In this document: positions 8,743 through 16,293 of the stretch, in pieces | Position numbering within the stretch: position 1 is the stretch's first letter | How the letters are laid out: each line of letters opens with the position of its first letter | DNA from: Halomonas cupida | GTDB taxonomy: Bacteria > Pseudomonadota > Gammaproteobacteria > Pseudomonadales > Halomonadaceae | DNA: 64,000 bases | Assembly: GCF_900142755.1 (NCBI RefSeq) | Contig: NZ_FRCA01000001.1 | Coordinates: 755,281-819,280, forward strand | Direction: 5' to 3' | The notes under the pieces: generated by a model | Told to the model about the DNA's origin: nothing | What the model saw: only the letters and a program-made list of their open reading frames with translations | Databases searched by the model: none | Position numbers and translations under genes: made by a program

Positions 8743-9588
8743 TCAATTGAATAGGGAGCGCAGTGAGGCACCATCGATGCCCCGGCCTTCGCCACGTTTC
8801 AGATTCTTGTCGTCCAGGCGGGTGCAGATCGGCTGCAATTCCGCCACTGCCGAGAGAGCGACGGCGTAGGGCGCCTTGTTGCCGCCCGAGTCGCCGATGG
8901 GACAGCGTACCGTGGAGATGGCTTCGGCAGTGTGGCCTGCGGCTTCGAGACGACGGCGGAAGCTGACCCACTTGCTGCGTGAGCCGATCAATCCGATGGA
9001 GGCACAGTCGCCGCGTTTCAGTGCCGCGTCCACCAGCGCATAGTCCTCGGCATGGTCATGGGTCAGGATCAGCAGGTGGCTGTGGCTGGCCAATCCGTCC
9101 ACCGCTGCCTGGGGATCCGGCATGGTGTGGCGGTGCTGGCGTGGGCTGGCGTCGGGCAGCTCGGCAAAGCCATCATCGCGACTGTCGTACCAGTCGAGGC
9201 GCCAGTCGAGAGGCTCGACCAGGTGGGCGATATGACGTCCGACATGGCCTGCACCAAACAACGCCAGCCGAACCTCGCTGCCTGGCCAGGTTTCGAGAAT
9301 GACATTGACGAAACCACCGCAGCACTGACCGCTGCGTCCCCCCAGGGAAAACGCCTCGAGCTGCATGCCGGCCTTGCCGGCAGCGAGGTTGTCCCTCGCT
9401 GCGGCAATCACCTGCCATTCGAAGGTCCCGCCGCCGAGGGTGTCGTAGACCCGATCCGGGGTGATGATCATGCGCGCTCCGGGCTCACGTGGTGTCGACC
9501 CCTGGCTGGTTACCTGGGTCGCCACCACATGAGGCATGCCGTCACGCTGCAGGCGCGCCAGTGCCTCGTACCAGGGCTCCCGGTTCAT
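8743..9588 (-). CDS. xdhC: xanthine dehydrogenase accessory protein
   Basis: XdhC-type proteins bind and sulfurate the molybdenum cofactor and insert it into xanthine dehydrogenase. The 281-residue product has the N-terminal XdhC/CoxI motif (GSTPREPGARM, SGQCCGG) and a C-terminal NAD(P)-like fold (LALFGAGHVGRH, LIGSRSKW, CPIGDSGGNKAP). The start at 9588 overlaps the xdhB stop in an ATGA arrangement, indicating translational coupling; a longer in-frame start inside xdhB is rejected. Confidence 0.93.
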   Translation of the reverse strand: MNREPWYEALARLQRDGMPHVVATQVTSQGSTPREPGARMIITPDRVYDTLGGGTFEWQVIAAARDNLAAGKAGMQLEAFSLGGRSGQCCGGFVNVILETWPGSEVRLALFGAGHVGRHIAHLVEPLDWRLDWYDSRDDGFAELPDASPRQHRHTMPDPQAAVDGLASHSHLLILTHDHAEDYALVDAALKRGDCASIGLIGSRSKWVSFRRRLEAAGHTAEAISTVRCPIGDSGGNKAPYAVALSAVAELQPICTRLDDKNLKRGEGRGIDGASLRSLFN

Positions 9589-11984
9589 GGCGCGGTCCCC
9601 GCTGCCTCGCGTGCAGCTTTGGCTGCCGCCATGACTCGCTCTGGTGTCGCGGGAGTGTCGAGGCGCACAGACTGGCGGTAGTCGCTGAGGCTGGCCAAAG
9701 CATCGCGCAGGGCGCACCACACTGACATGCCGAGCATGAACGGTGGTTCACCGACGGCCTTGGACCGATAGATGCTGGCCATGGAGTTGGGGTGCCCCTC
9801 CATCAGCCGGACGTTGAAGGTCTCCGGTAGATCCCCGTAGGTGGGAATCTTGTAGGTCGCGGGCCCCTGAGAGATCAACTGGCCCTTGTCGTTCCAGCGC
9901 AGCTCCTCACTGGTCAGCCACCCCATGCCCTGGATGAAGCCACCTTCGACCTGGCCGATATCGATGGCCGGGTTCAGCGAGTCACCCACATCGTGCAGGA
10001 TATCCACGCGATCAACCTGATATTCACCACTCAGGGTATCCACGGAGACCTCGGCTACTGCCGCGCCAAAGGCAAAGTAGTAGAAGGGCCTGCCGTTACC
10101 GGTGGCACGATCATAGTGGATCAGCGGCGTGGCATAGAAGCCTTTTTCCGATAGGGAGATCCGCGACAGATAGGCTGTCTGGACCAACTCGCCCCAGACG
10201 ATACGCTGCTCGCTCTCGCCCAGGCCCGCGACCAGAGCGCCATCTTCCATGCGCATGGCCTCGCGGTCGAAGTGGTAATGTTCGGCGGCGAAGTCGAACA
10301 GGCGGTTCTTCAGCTTGAGAGCAGCATCGCGTGCTGCCTGGCCATTGAGGTCAGCGCCACTGGATGCCGCGGTGGGCGAGGTGTTGGGAACCTTGTCGGT
10401 GCGTGTGGCGGTAATGCGCACGCGCTCCAGATCAAGTCCCAGCTCGCGGGCCACCACCTGACAGATCTTGGTGTGCAGCCCCTGGCCCATCTCGGTGCCG
10501 CCATGATTGATCATCACGCTGCCGTCGGTATAGACATGCAGCAGGGCACCGGCCTGGTTGAGGTGCTGGGCAGTGAAGGAAATGCCGAACTTGACCGGCG
10601 TCAGCGCCAGACCCTTGCGAATGATCGGGTTGTTGGCGTTGAACTGGCGGATCTCCTCACGCCTGCGCCAGTACTCGCTGGAGGTCTCCAGGTTCTCGAC
10701 CAGTTCGTGCAGCAAGGCGATCTGGTCCACGGTCTGCCCGTAATGGGTGACATTGCGGTCCAGGCGATAGAAGTTGCGCTTGCGCACCGTCAGCGGGTCT
10801 TCGCCGACTCGGCGGGCGATATCTTCCATGGCCGCTTCGATCACCATCATGCCCTGGGGACCGCCGAAACCACGGAAGGCGGTATTCGAGGCAGTGTTGG
10901 TACGGGCACGATGCCCCACTACGCGAGCGGCGCCCAGTGAGTAGGCGTTATCCGAGTGAAACATGGCGCGATCAACAATGGCGTCGGACAGATCCGGGGA
11001 ATAGCCGCAATCACCGATCACAGTGATATCGCTGCCCTGGATGACACCGGCCTCATCGACACCCAGACGATAGTGATTATGGAAGGGGTGGCGTTTGCCG
11101 GTGACACGCATGTCTTCACTGCGCGCCAGGCGAAGGCGGCAACTGCGACCGGTACGTCGGGCCACCAATGCTGCCAGGCAGGCCCAGGGAGAGGCCTGGG
11201 TTTCCTTGCCGCCGAAACCGCCCCCCATACGCCGTGTTTCTACGGTCACCGCATGGAAGGGAATGCCGAGCACTTCGGCGACCAGTTTCTGGGTCTCACT
11301 GGGATGCTGGTTGGAAGTGTGTACCATCACCCCTTCGTCCTCGGTGGGGTGAGCCACGCAGGCTTGCCCCTCGAGGTAGAAGTGCTCCTGGCCGCCGACG
11401 AACTGGTCGCCCTCGACGATATGGGTTGCCTCGGTCAGAGCCTGCTCCCATTCACCGCTGAGCTGCTGGTGGGTCGGACGAACGAAATCCTCAGCCTGTG
11501 CCGCTGCGACCGGGTCGAGGCTGGCCGGCATCTCATCGATCTCGATCACCGCCTGGCGAACGGCCTGGCGGGCTGCACGATGGCTGCTGGCGGCGACGGT
11601 AAAGAGCACCTGACCGGCGTAGAGAACCTCGCCATCCGCCATGATCGGATCGCCCGGAAAAACCGGGCCGATGTCGGTGTGGCCAGGGACATCGGCGACG
11701 GTGATCACGTCAACGACGCCCGGCGCATTGCGTACAGCGGCGAGGTCGAGTTTCGTGATGCGACCGTGGGCCACGGCAGACAGACCCACGGCCAGGTGCA
11801 GGGCATCCGCCGGGAGGGCGAGGTCATCGATATAGGCGGCACGCCCAGTGACATGTTTGATGGCACTCTCGTGGCGAGCCGAAGCCCCTGAGAACGACGA
11901 GCCTGAAGCCTGTGTCGGAGCTGGTTGTTGTTGAAGGCCCTGCTCGGCGGTGGTGACCGGGGGCAGTTCAGTGAGCGTACGCAT
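9585..11984 (-). CDS. xdhB: xanthine dehydrogenase, molybdenum-binding large subunit
   Basis: The 799-residue catalytic subunit oxidises hypoxanthine and xanthine to urate. Typical features are the N-terminal a/b hammerhead (HVTGRAAYIDDL), the MGGGFGGKE motif, AFRGFGGPQG, GGTEMGQG and the C-terminal VGEPPFMLG that carries the catalytic glutamate. Length matches bacterial XdhB. A good binding site (GAGGAGG) precedes the start; the gene overlaps the end of xdhA by 17 bases. It is the second gene of the operon. Confidence 0.95.
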   Translation of the reverse strand: MRTLTELPPVTTAEQGLQQQPAPTQASGSSFSGASARHESAIKHVTGRAAYIDDLALPADALHLAVGLSAVAHGRITKLDLAAVRNAPGVVDVITVADVPGHTDIGPVFPGDPIMADGEVLYAGQVLFTVAASSHRAARQAVRQAVIEIDEMPASLDPVAAAQAEDFVRPTHQQLSGEWEQALTEATHIVEGDQFVGGQEHFYLEGQACVAHPTEDEGVMVHTSNQHPSETQKLVAEVLGIPFHAVTVETRRMGGGFGGKETQASPWACLAALVARRTGRSCRLRLARSEDMRVTGKRHPFHNHYRLGVDEAGVIQGSDITVIGDCGYSPDLSDAIVDRAMFHSDNAYSLGAARVVGHRARTNTASNTAFRGFGGPQGMMVIEAAMEDIARRVGEDPLTVRKRNFYRLDRNVTHYGQTVDQIALLHELVENLETSSEYWRRREEIRQFNANNPIIRKGLALTPVKFGISFTAQHLNQAGALLHVYTDGSVMINHGGTEMGQGLHTKICQVVARELGLDLERVRITATRTDKVPNTSPTAASSGADLNGQAARDAALKLKNRLFDFAAEHYHFDREAMRMEDGALVAGLGESEQRIVWGELVQTAYLSRISLSEKGFYATPLIHYDRATGNGRPFYYFAFGAAVAEVSVDTLSGEYQVDRVDILHDVGDSLNPAIDIGQVEGGFIQGMGWLTSEELRWNDKGQLISQGPATYKIPTYGDLPETFNVRLMEGHPNSMASIYRSKAVGEPPFMLGMSVWCALRDALASLSDYRQSVRLDTPATPERVMAAAKAAREAAGTAP

Positions 11985-13482
11985 GGAGCATCACCTCCTC
12001 GGATGTTGTGGCGGAAGCAGGGTGGGAGGTTGTCGCGGACTGACTGGCTATCAGTAAACGAAGGCGCTCGAGCAGAGCCGCTGCGGAGTGACTGCGATAC
12101 TCAGCAGAGCCTCGCACGTCACTCATCGGCGAGAAATCACCGGCCAGCGCCTTGCGAGCGGCGGCAAATGCCTCCGCATTCGGAGCGTGGCCTTCCAGTG
12201 CCGCTTCCGCACCGGCAGCACGGGCGGGAATACCTGCCATGCCGCCGAAGGCAAGACGGACATCGCGCAGACAGCCATCATCGAGTCGCCAGCTGAAGGC
12301 GCCCAGTACTGCAGAGATGTCGTCCTCGCGGCGCTTGGAGAGCTTCCAGACCTTGAGCTGGCGTTCCGCCTTGCCCTCGAACTGGCGTGCCGGGATGAAG
12401 ATTGCCTCCAGGCACTCATCGGCAGCCAATTCCGTCTGCTTGTAGGCATGGAAGAAATCCGCAGCGGCAATCTCGCGGCTGCCGGAAGGTCCGGTCAAGC
12501 GCAGGCGCGCGTCCAGTGCCAGCAGTACCGGCGGTGTGTCGCCGATGGGAGAGGCATTGGCCACGTTGCCGCCGAGGGTGCCACGGTTGCGAACCTGAGC
12601 GGAGCCCAGTCGGTGCAGTAGATGGGCGAAGGTCGGGTACTCGCGCTCCAGTAATGGCTCGAGGTTGGCGTAGGTCACGGCAGCGCCGACCCACCAGCCC
12701 TGGCGGCCCTCGCCGTCGTCACCGGGCTGGATATGGCAGAGTTCGTCGACGCGGGTGACGTCGATGACACGTGCAAAGTCAGCCAGGTGCTGTGTCTGTT
12801 CCAACCACAGGTCAGTGCCACCGGCCACCAGTCGGGCATCCGGGTAGCGGCTGCGCAGGGTCACCAACTGATCGAGGGTATGTGGCTGATGGAAGGTGGT
12901 GTCGTCTTCGTTCTTTAGATCCTCGCCGACATTGACCGCCAGCTGCTCAGCCAGCTCACTGCTGTTATCCAACCACCGGGGCTGGTGACCGGGCATCTCG
13001 TTCATGGCCAGGGCAGCATCGCGGATCGGTCGGTAGCCGGTACAGCGGCACAGGTTACCGCCCAGCGCTGCTTCCAGGCGCTCGGGTGTCAGTGGAGAAG
13101 GGCGCAAGCGTTGTTCTTCATGCAGAGTGAACAGCGACATCACGATGCCCGGGGTGCAGAAGCCGCACTGGCTACCGTGGCATTCGACCATGGCCGCCTG
13201 ACAGGGGTGAAGCTGTTCGCCATCGGCCAGACCTTCCACGGTGACCAGGTGGCGTCCCTGCAGTTGATGAGCCGGCATGATGCAGGCATTGGCGCTGTGA
13301 TAGCGCAGCTCACCATCCGCGGTGACTTCTCCGATGGCCACGGTGCAGGCGCCACAGTCACCGGACGCGCAGCCTTCCTTGGTGCCGGTCAGCAGCAACT
13401 GTTCGCGCAGCAATTCCAGCACACTGAGGTGGGCATCCGCCTGCACGCGCTGCGGCCGCCCATTGAGGTGGAATTCGATCAT
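11968..13482 (-). CDS. xdhA: xanthine dehydrogenase, Fe-S/FAD small subunit
   Basis: The 504-residue subunit carries two [2Fe-2S] clusters (plant-type ligands C38, C43 and C46, and the CGFCTPG...CRCTGYRP motifs) followed by an FAD-binding domain (LVAGGTDL, GGNVANASPIGD). It passes electrons from the molybdenum centre to NAD+. An AGGA lies 8 bases before the ATG. It is the first gene of xdhABC-guaD, with a RutR-type palindrome centred 75 bases upstream. Confidence 0.95.
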   Translation of the reverse strand: MIEFHLNGRPQRVQADAHLSVLELLREQLLLTGTKEGCASGDCGACTVAIGEVTADGELRYHSANACIMPAHQLQGRHLVTVEGLADGEQLHPCQAAMVECHGSQCGFCTPGIVMSLFTLHEEQRLRPSPLTPERLEAALGGNLCRCTGYRPIRDAALAMNEMPGHQPRWLDNSSELAEQLAVNVGEDLKNEDDTTFHQPHTLDQLVTLRSRYPDARLVAGGTDLWLEQTQHLADFARVIDVTRVDELCHIQPGDDGEGRQGWWVGAAVTYANLEPLLEREYPTFAHLLHRLGSAQVRNRGTLGGNVANASPIGDTPPVLLALDARLRLTGPSGSREIAAADFFHAYKQTELAADECLEAIFIPARQFEGKAERQLKVWKLSKRREDDISAVLGAFSWRLDDGCLRDVRLAFGGMAGIPARAAGAEAALEGHAPNAEAFAAARKALAGDFSPMSDVRGSAEYRSHSAAALLERLRLLIASQSATTSHPASATTSEEVMLHAYAH

Positions 13483-13549
13483 GTCAGGGTCCTGTTGTGA
13501 TTATCACTGATCATTGTCATTGGGTATTTGATCGTCCTTGATTCAATAG

Positions 13550-13565
13550 TTGACCAAATGGTCAG
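13550..13565. promoter_or_regulatory. RutR-type operator before xdhA
   Basis: TTGACCAAATGGTCAG matches the E. coli RutR consensus TTGACCAnnTGGTCAA at all but the last base. It lies 67 bases before the xdhA start and between xdhA and the divergent TetR gene, as expected for a local repressor or autoregulator. Confidence 0.75.
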
Positions 13566-13615
13566 ATTCTTCAAGTCCTAATGGTAAAATTCTGTATCCA
13601 TGGGTTGATGGAGTT

Positions 13616-13671
13616 ATTAACCCGGCACGCTTTCATGTTGGGTTAATGGCGGCACAAGGACGTGCCGCGGC
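13616..13671. repeat. dispersed intergenic hairpin repeat, copy 1
   Basis: An outer inverted repeat ATTAACCC (13616-13623) / GGGTTAAT (13640-13647) is followed by GCGGCAC / GTGCCGC with a 6-base loop. Nearly the same arrangement, in the same orientation, recurs at 31211-31269; the core from GTTGGG to GTGCCGC differs at two positions. This makes it a REP-like mobile or structural element rather than a site of one gene. Confidence 0.7.
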
Positions 13672-13682
13672 CGACGCGAGCC

Positions 13683-13726
13683 CGCATCACACCAGCAGAT
13701 CCGCGCATCTGCGCCAGTGTGGTGCG
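13683..13726. repeat. nested imperfect cruciform
   Basis: CGCATCACAC (13683-13692) pairs with GTGTGGTGCG (13717-13726) with a single G-T pair, and inside it GCAGAT (13695-13700) pairs with ATCTGC (13707-13712). It abuts the dispersed repeat and is not found at the second copy, so it may be a separate element or an attenuator in the TetR leader. Confidence 0.5.
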
Positions 13727-13901
13727 GACGACAATCACATCGATCAGGATGAGCTGTTTGATTGCCATGTTGATAGCTGGTAAGGGCTGCTTGATGGATG
13801 TTGCCAACACGCCTCCCTTGCGTGCAGCGATTGCCTCGACGGGGCCCATCAGGCAATCTCTGTGTCCTTTCCATTGGATTGCACAACAACGAGCAGGTGC
13901 C

Positions 13902-14621
13902 ATGGCAAGAGGGTCACAGGACAGGAATACTTCGGCCGCCGCAGCGGAACCCGCCGGGACGGAAACCGGAGGCGCGATTCGCCAGCGCAATGAACGCGAC
14001 ATTCTCGAGGCCGCCGAGCGGGTGTTTTCTCGCCATGGCTATCGCGGCGCCAGTGTTCAACTGGTCGCGGAGGAAGCCGGGTTGCCCAAGTCCAATGTGC
14101 TGTATTACATGGGCAGCAAGAAGGCACTCTACGTGCGACTGCTTGAAGGCGTGATGGCTCGCTGGAATACCATGCTCGATGATATCGACGAGGATGATGA
14201 TCCAGCCCAGGTACTCAGTGCCTTCATCCGCTCGAAGATGGAGATGTCACGCCAGTATCCAGAAGCCTCGCGTCTGTTTGCGACCGAGATCCTGCAGGGT
14301 GCGCCCTTTCTCCAGGACTATCTGCGGGGCGATCTGCGCGAATGGGTCGAGGGACGAGCGCGGGTCTTTCGCCGTTGGTCCGAACTCGGCTTGATGGACC
14401 CTGTCGACCCGGTGTCGTTGATCTTCCTGATCTGGTCGGCGACACAGCACTATGCCGACTTCGAGGCTCAGGTGCTTGGTATTACCGGTCGTGATCACTT
14501 GGGTGATGAGGACCTGGAACGTATTACCGGCTTCCTGGTCGAGGTGGTGCTCAAGGGGTGTGGTGTCAGGTCCAACTCGGGATCCGGTTCACGGAGCCAG
14601 CCTGAGGCCGACTCCGTGTAG
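13902..14621 (+). CDS. TetR-family regulator, RutR-like
   Basis: The 239-residue protein begins at 13902 (MARGSQD); in-frame codons upstream lie in repeat DNA. The N-terminal TetR helix-turn-helix is clear (ILEAAERVFSRHGYRGASVQ, then LPKSNVLYYMGSKKALY), and the C-terminal ligand domain resembles RutR/YcdC (SKMEMSRQYPEASRLFATEI). RutR represses or activates pyrimidine and purine genes in response to uracil or thymine in E. coli. Here the gene is divergent from xdhABC-guaD and convergent with a purine permease, and RutR-type palindromes precede both, so it is probably the local controller of purine catabolism; the effector is inferred to be a purine or pyrimidine base. Confidence 0.85.
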   Translation: MARGSQDRNTSAAAAEPAGTETGGAIRQRNERDILEAAERVFSRHGYRGASVQLVAEEAGLPKSNVLYYMGSKKALYVRLLEGVMARWNTMLDDIDEDDDPAQVLSAFIRSKMEMSRQYPEASRLFATEILQGAPFLQDYLRGDLREWVEGRARVFRRWSELGLMDPVDPVSLIFLIWSATQHYADFEAQVLGITGRDHLGDEDLERITGFLVEVVLKGCGVRSNSGSGSRSQPEADSV

Positions 14622-14634
14622 ATGCCGGATATCG

Positions 14635-16020
14635 CTACTGGGCTGTGACCAGCATGACACCTGCGAGCACTGCCGAGACCCACATCGCCGGTTTGATCTC
14701 ACTGAACTTGCCCAGCGCCAGCTTGATCAGCACGAAGCTCATGAAGCCGAAGGCAATGCCCAGCGTGATCGAGTACGTCAGCGGCATCAGTATGATGGCG
14801 AGGAAGGCCGGAAACGCCTCCTCGAAGCGACTCCAATCGATGCGAGTCACCGGCGCCATCATGAACAGCCCCACCAGCACCAACGCAGGTGCAGTGGCGA
14901 TGCCGGGTACCAGCGACAGCAGCGGTGACAGGAACAGGAACGGCAGGAACAGCAAGGCAATCACCACCGCAGTCAGGCCTGTACGCCCACCCTGGGCGAC
15001 GCCTGCACCGGACTCAATGAAGGTCTGGGCGGCGCTGGTGCCCAGCGGAGCGGCGATCATCGAAGCGAAGGCATCTACGGTCATCGAGCGTTTGAGATTG
15101 CGCGGATTGCCGTTGGCATCCTTGAGGTTGGCCGACTCCGAGAGTGCCATGAAGCAGGACAGTGCATCGAAGAAGTTGGTGAACAACATCACGAAGATAA
15201 AGGGTAGATAGGCGACCTTGAGTGCGCCGAGAATATCGACCTTCCAGACCGCCGAGAAGTCCGGCAGTGCGGCCAGACCGTTCCAGGCCACCAACACATC
15301 CTCGCCCCACAGTCGTCCCATGGGGGCCGCCAGCAGAGTGGTTACGGCAATGCCCAGAATCAGGGCGCCGTTGTAACCACGAATTACCATCACCGCGGTG
15401 GCTACCAGACCGATGAAGAAGGTCACCAGGCTGGGATCCAGGTTGCCCAGACTGACCAGTGTGGCTGGATTGGCGACGATGAAGCCGGCGTTCTTCAACC
15501 CGATGAAGGTGATGAACAGACCGATACCGCAGGTGATCGCGTAACGCAGCGACGGCGGAATCGCCTCGATGATCGCTTCACGAACATTGAACATGGCCAG
15601 GATGGCGAACATCACACCGGACCAGAACACACAGCCCAGAGCGACTTCCCAGGAGAGGCCGGCCCCCAGTACCAGGGTATAGGTGAACAGCGCATTCATG
15701 CCCATGCCCGGAGCCACCAGAATCGGATTTCTGGCGTAGAGCCCCATGGCAAGGCTACTCAGGAAACTGATCACCACAGTGGCCGAGAGCGCCGCGGAGA
15801 AGGGGATTCCAGCATCGGACAGGATCGCCGGATTGACCACGATGATATACATCCCGGCGAGGAAGGTGGCGATGCCGGCCAGGACTTCGGTCTTCACTGA
15901 AGAGCCACGGCGGCTGACGTTGAAGTAGCGGTCGAGCCAGCCGGGCGAGGGCGAGGGCGAGGGTGACTCGTTGGCCGACGCAGAAGACTGCGTTGCGTAC
16001 GAGCTCGAGCTCTGTGTCAT
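14635..16020 (-). CDS. NCS2/AzgA-family purine base permease
   Basis: A 461-residue inner-membrane transporter with about 12-14 hydrophobic segments. Signature parts are GMGMNALFTYTLVLG, the TCGIGLFITFIGLKNAGF segment and the SALTAV-like GGRTGLTAV region after SGAGVAQ; these place it with the adenine/guanine/hypoxanthine proton symporters (AdeP/GhxP/AzgA). An unusual SPSPSPSPG run lies near residues 20-28 in the cytosolic N-terminus. A RutR-type palindrome sits 42 bases upstream, which ties it to the neighbouring xdh-guaD operon; guanine, hypoxanthine or xanthine are the likely substrates. Confidence 0.9.
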   Translation of the reverse strand: MTQSSSSYATQSSASANESPSPSPSPGWLDRYFNVSRRGSSVKTEVLAGIATFLAGMYIIVVNPAILSDAGIPFSAALSATVVISFLSSLAMGLYARNPILVAPGMGMNALFTYTLVLGAGLSWEVALGCVFWSGVMFAILAMFNVREAIIEAIPPSLRYAITCGIGLFITFIGLKNAGFIVANPATLVSLGNLDPSLVTFFIGLVATAVMVIRGYNGALILGIAVTTLLAAPMGRLWGEDVLVAWNGLAALPDFSAVWKVDILGALKVAYLPFIFVMLFTNFFDALSCFMALSESANLKDANGNPRNLKRSMTVDAFASMIAAPLGTSAAQTFIESGAGVAQGGRTGLTAVVIALLFLPFLFLSPLLSLVPGIATAPALVLVGLFMMAPVTRIDWSRFEEAFPAFLAIILMPLTYSITLGIAFGFMSFVLIKLALGKFSEIKPAMWVSAVLAGVMLVTAQ

Positions 16021-16061
16021 GGCGGGGTTCTCTTGTCATTGTCATGGAACGGAAGAAAAAC

Positions 16062-16077
16062 CTGACCTTTTGGTCAG
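16062..16077. promoter_or_regulatory. RutR-type operator before the purine permease
   Basis: CTGACCTTTTGGTCAG is a near-perfect dyad and shares TGACC....TGGTCAG with the site at 13550 at the same spacing. It is 42 bases before the permease start. Confidence 0.7.
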
Positions 16078-16293
16078 CATTCGGCAGCGTAGACAATAAC
16101 GCCCATAAAAGGCAACAAACGATAGGGCAATATGTATACAAAGTAGTAGATGGCGTATACCCGACTCGCGCTGGAGGTTGGCCTCCGAGCCGTGACCCTG
16201 CGTGGTATGATTCCCGCCATCACGATGCCCCGAATCTGCGGGGGCTGCCGTGACCTGAAATTGCCTCTTGCCCGACTTTTTTCCGGATGCTGT

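Larger units (their letters stand above)
13483..13901. other. divergent xdhA/tetR intergenic region
   Basis: This 419-base region contains the RutR-like operator at 13550-13565, a dispersed hairpin repeat at 13616-13671 and a further imperfect cruciform at 13683-13726. I see no convincing gene; the in-frame extension of the TetR gene to 13662 runs through the repeat and is not believed. Confidence 0.6.

Noticed and set aside
9052..9681. Long plus-strand open frame inside xdhC
   Set aside because: Antisense shadow of a well-supported gene in GC-rich DNA, with no recognisable domain.
10956..11891. 311-codon plus-strand open frame inside xdhB
   Set aside because: Antisense to a clear xanthine dehydrogenase subunit; composition follows codon bias of the real gene.
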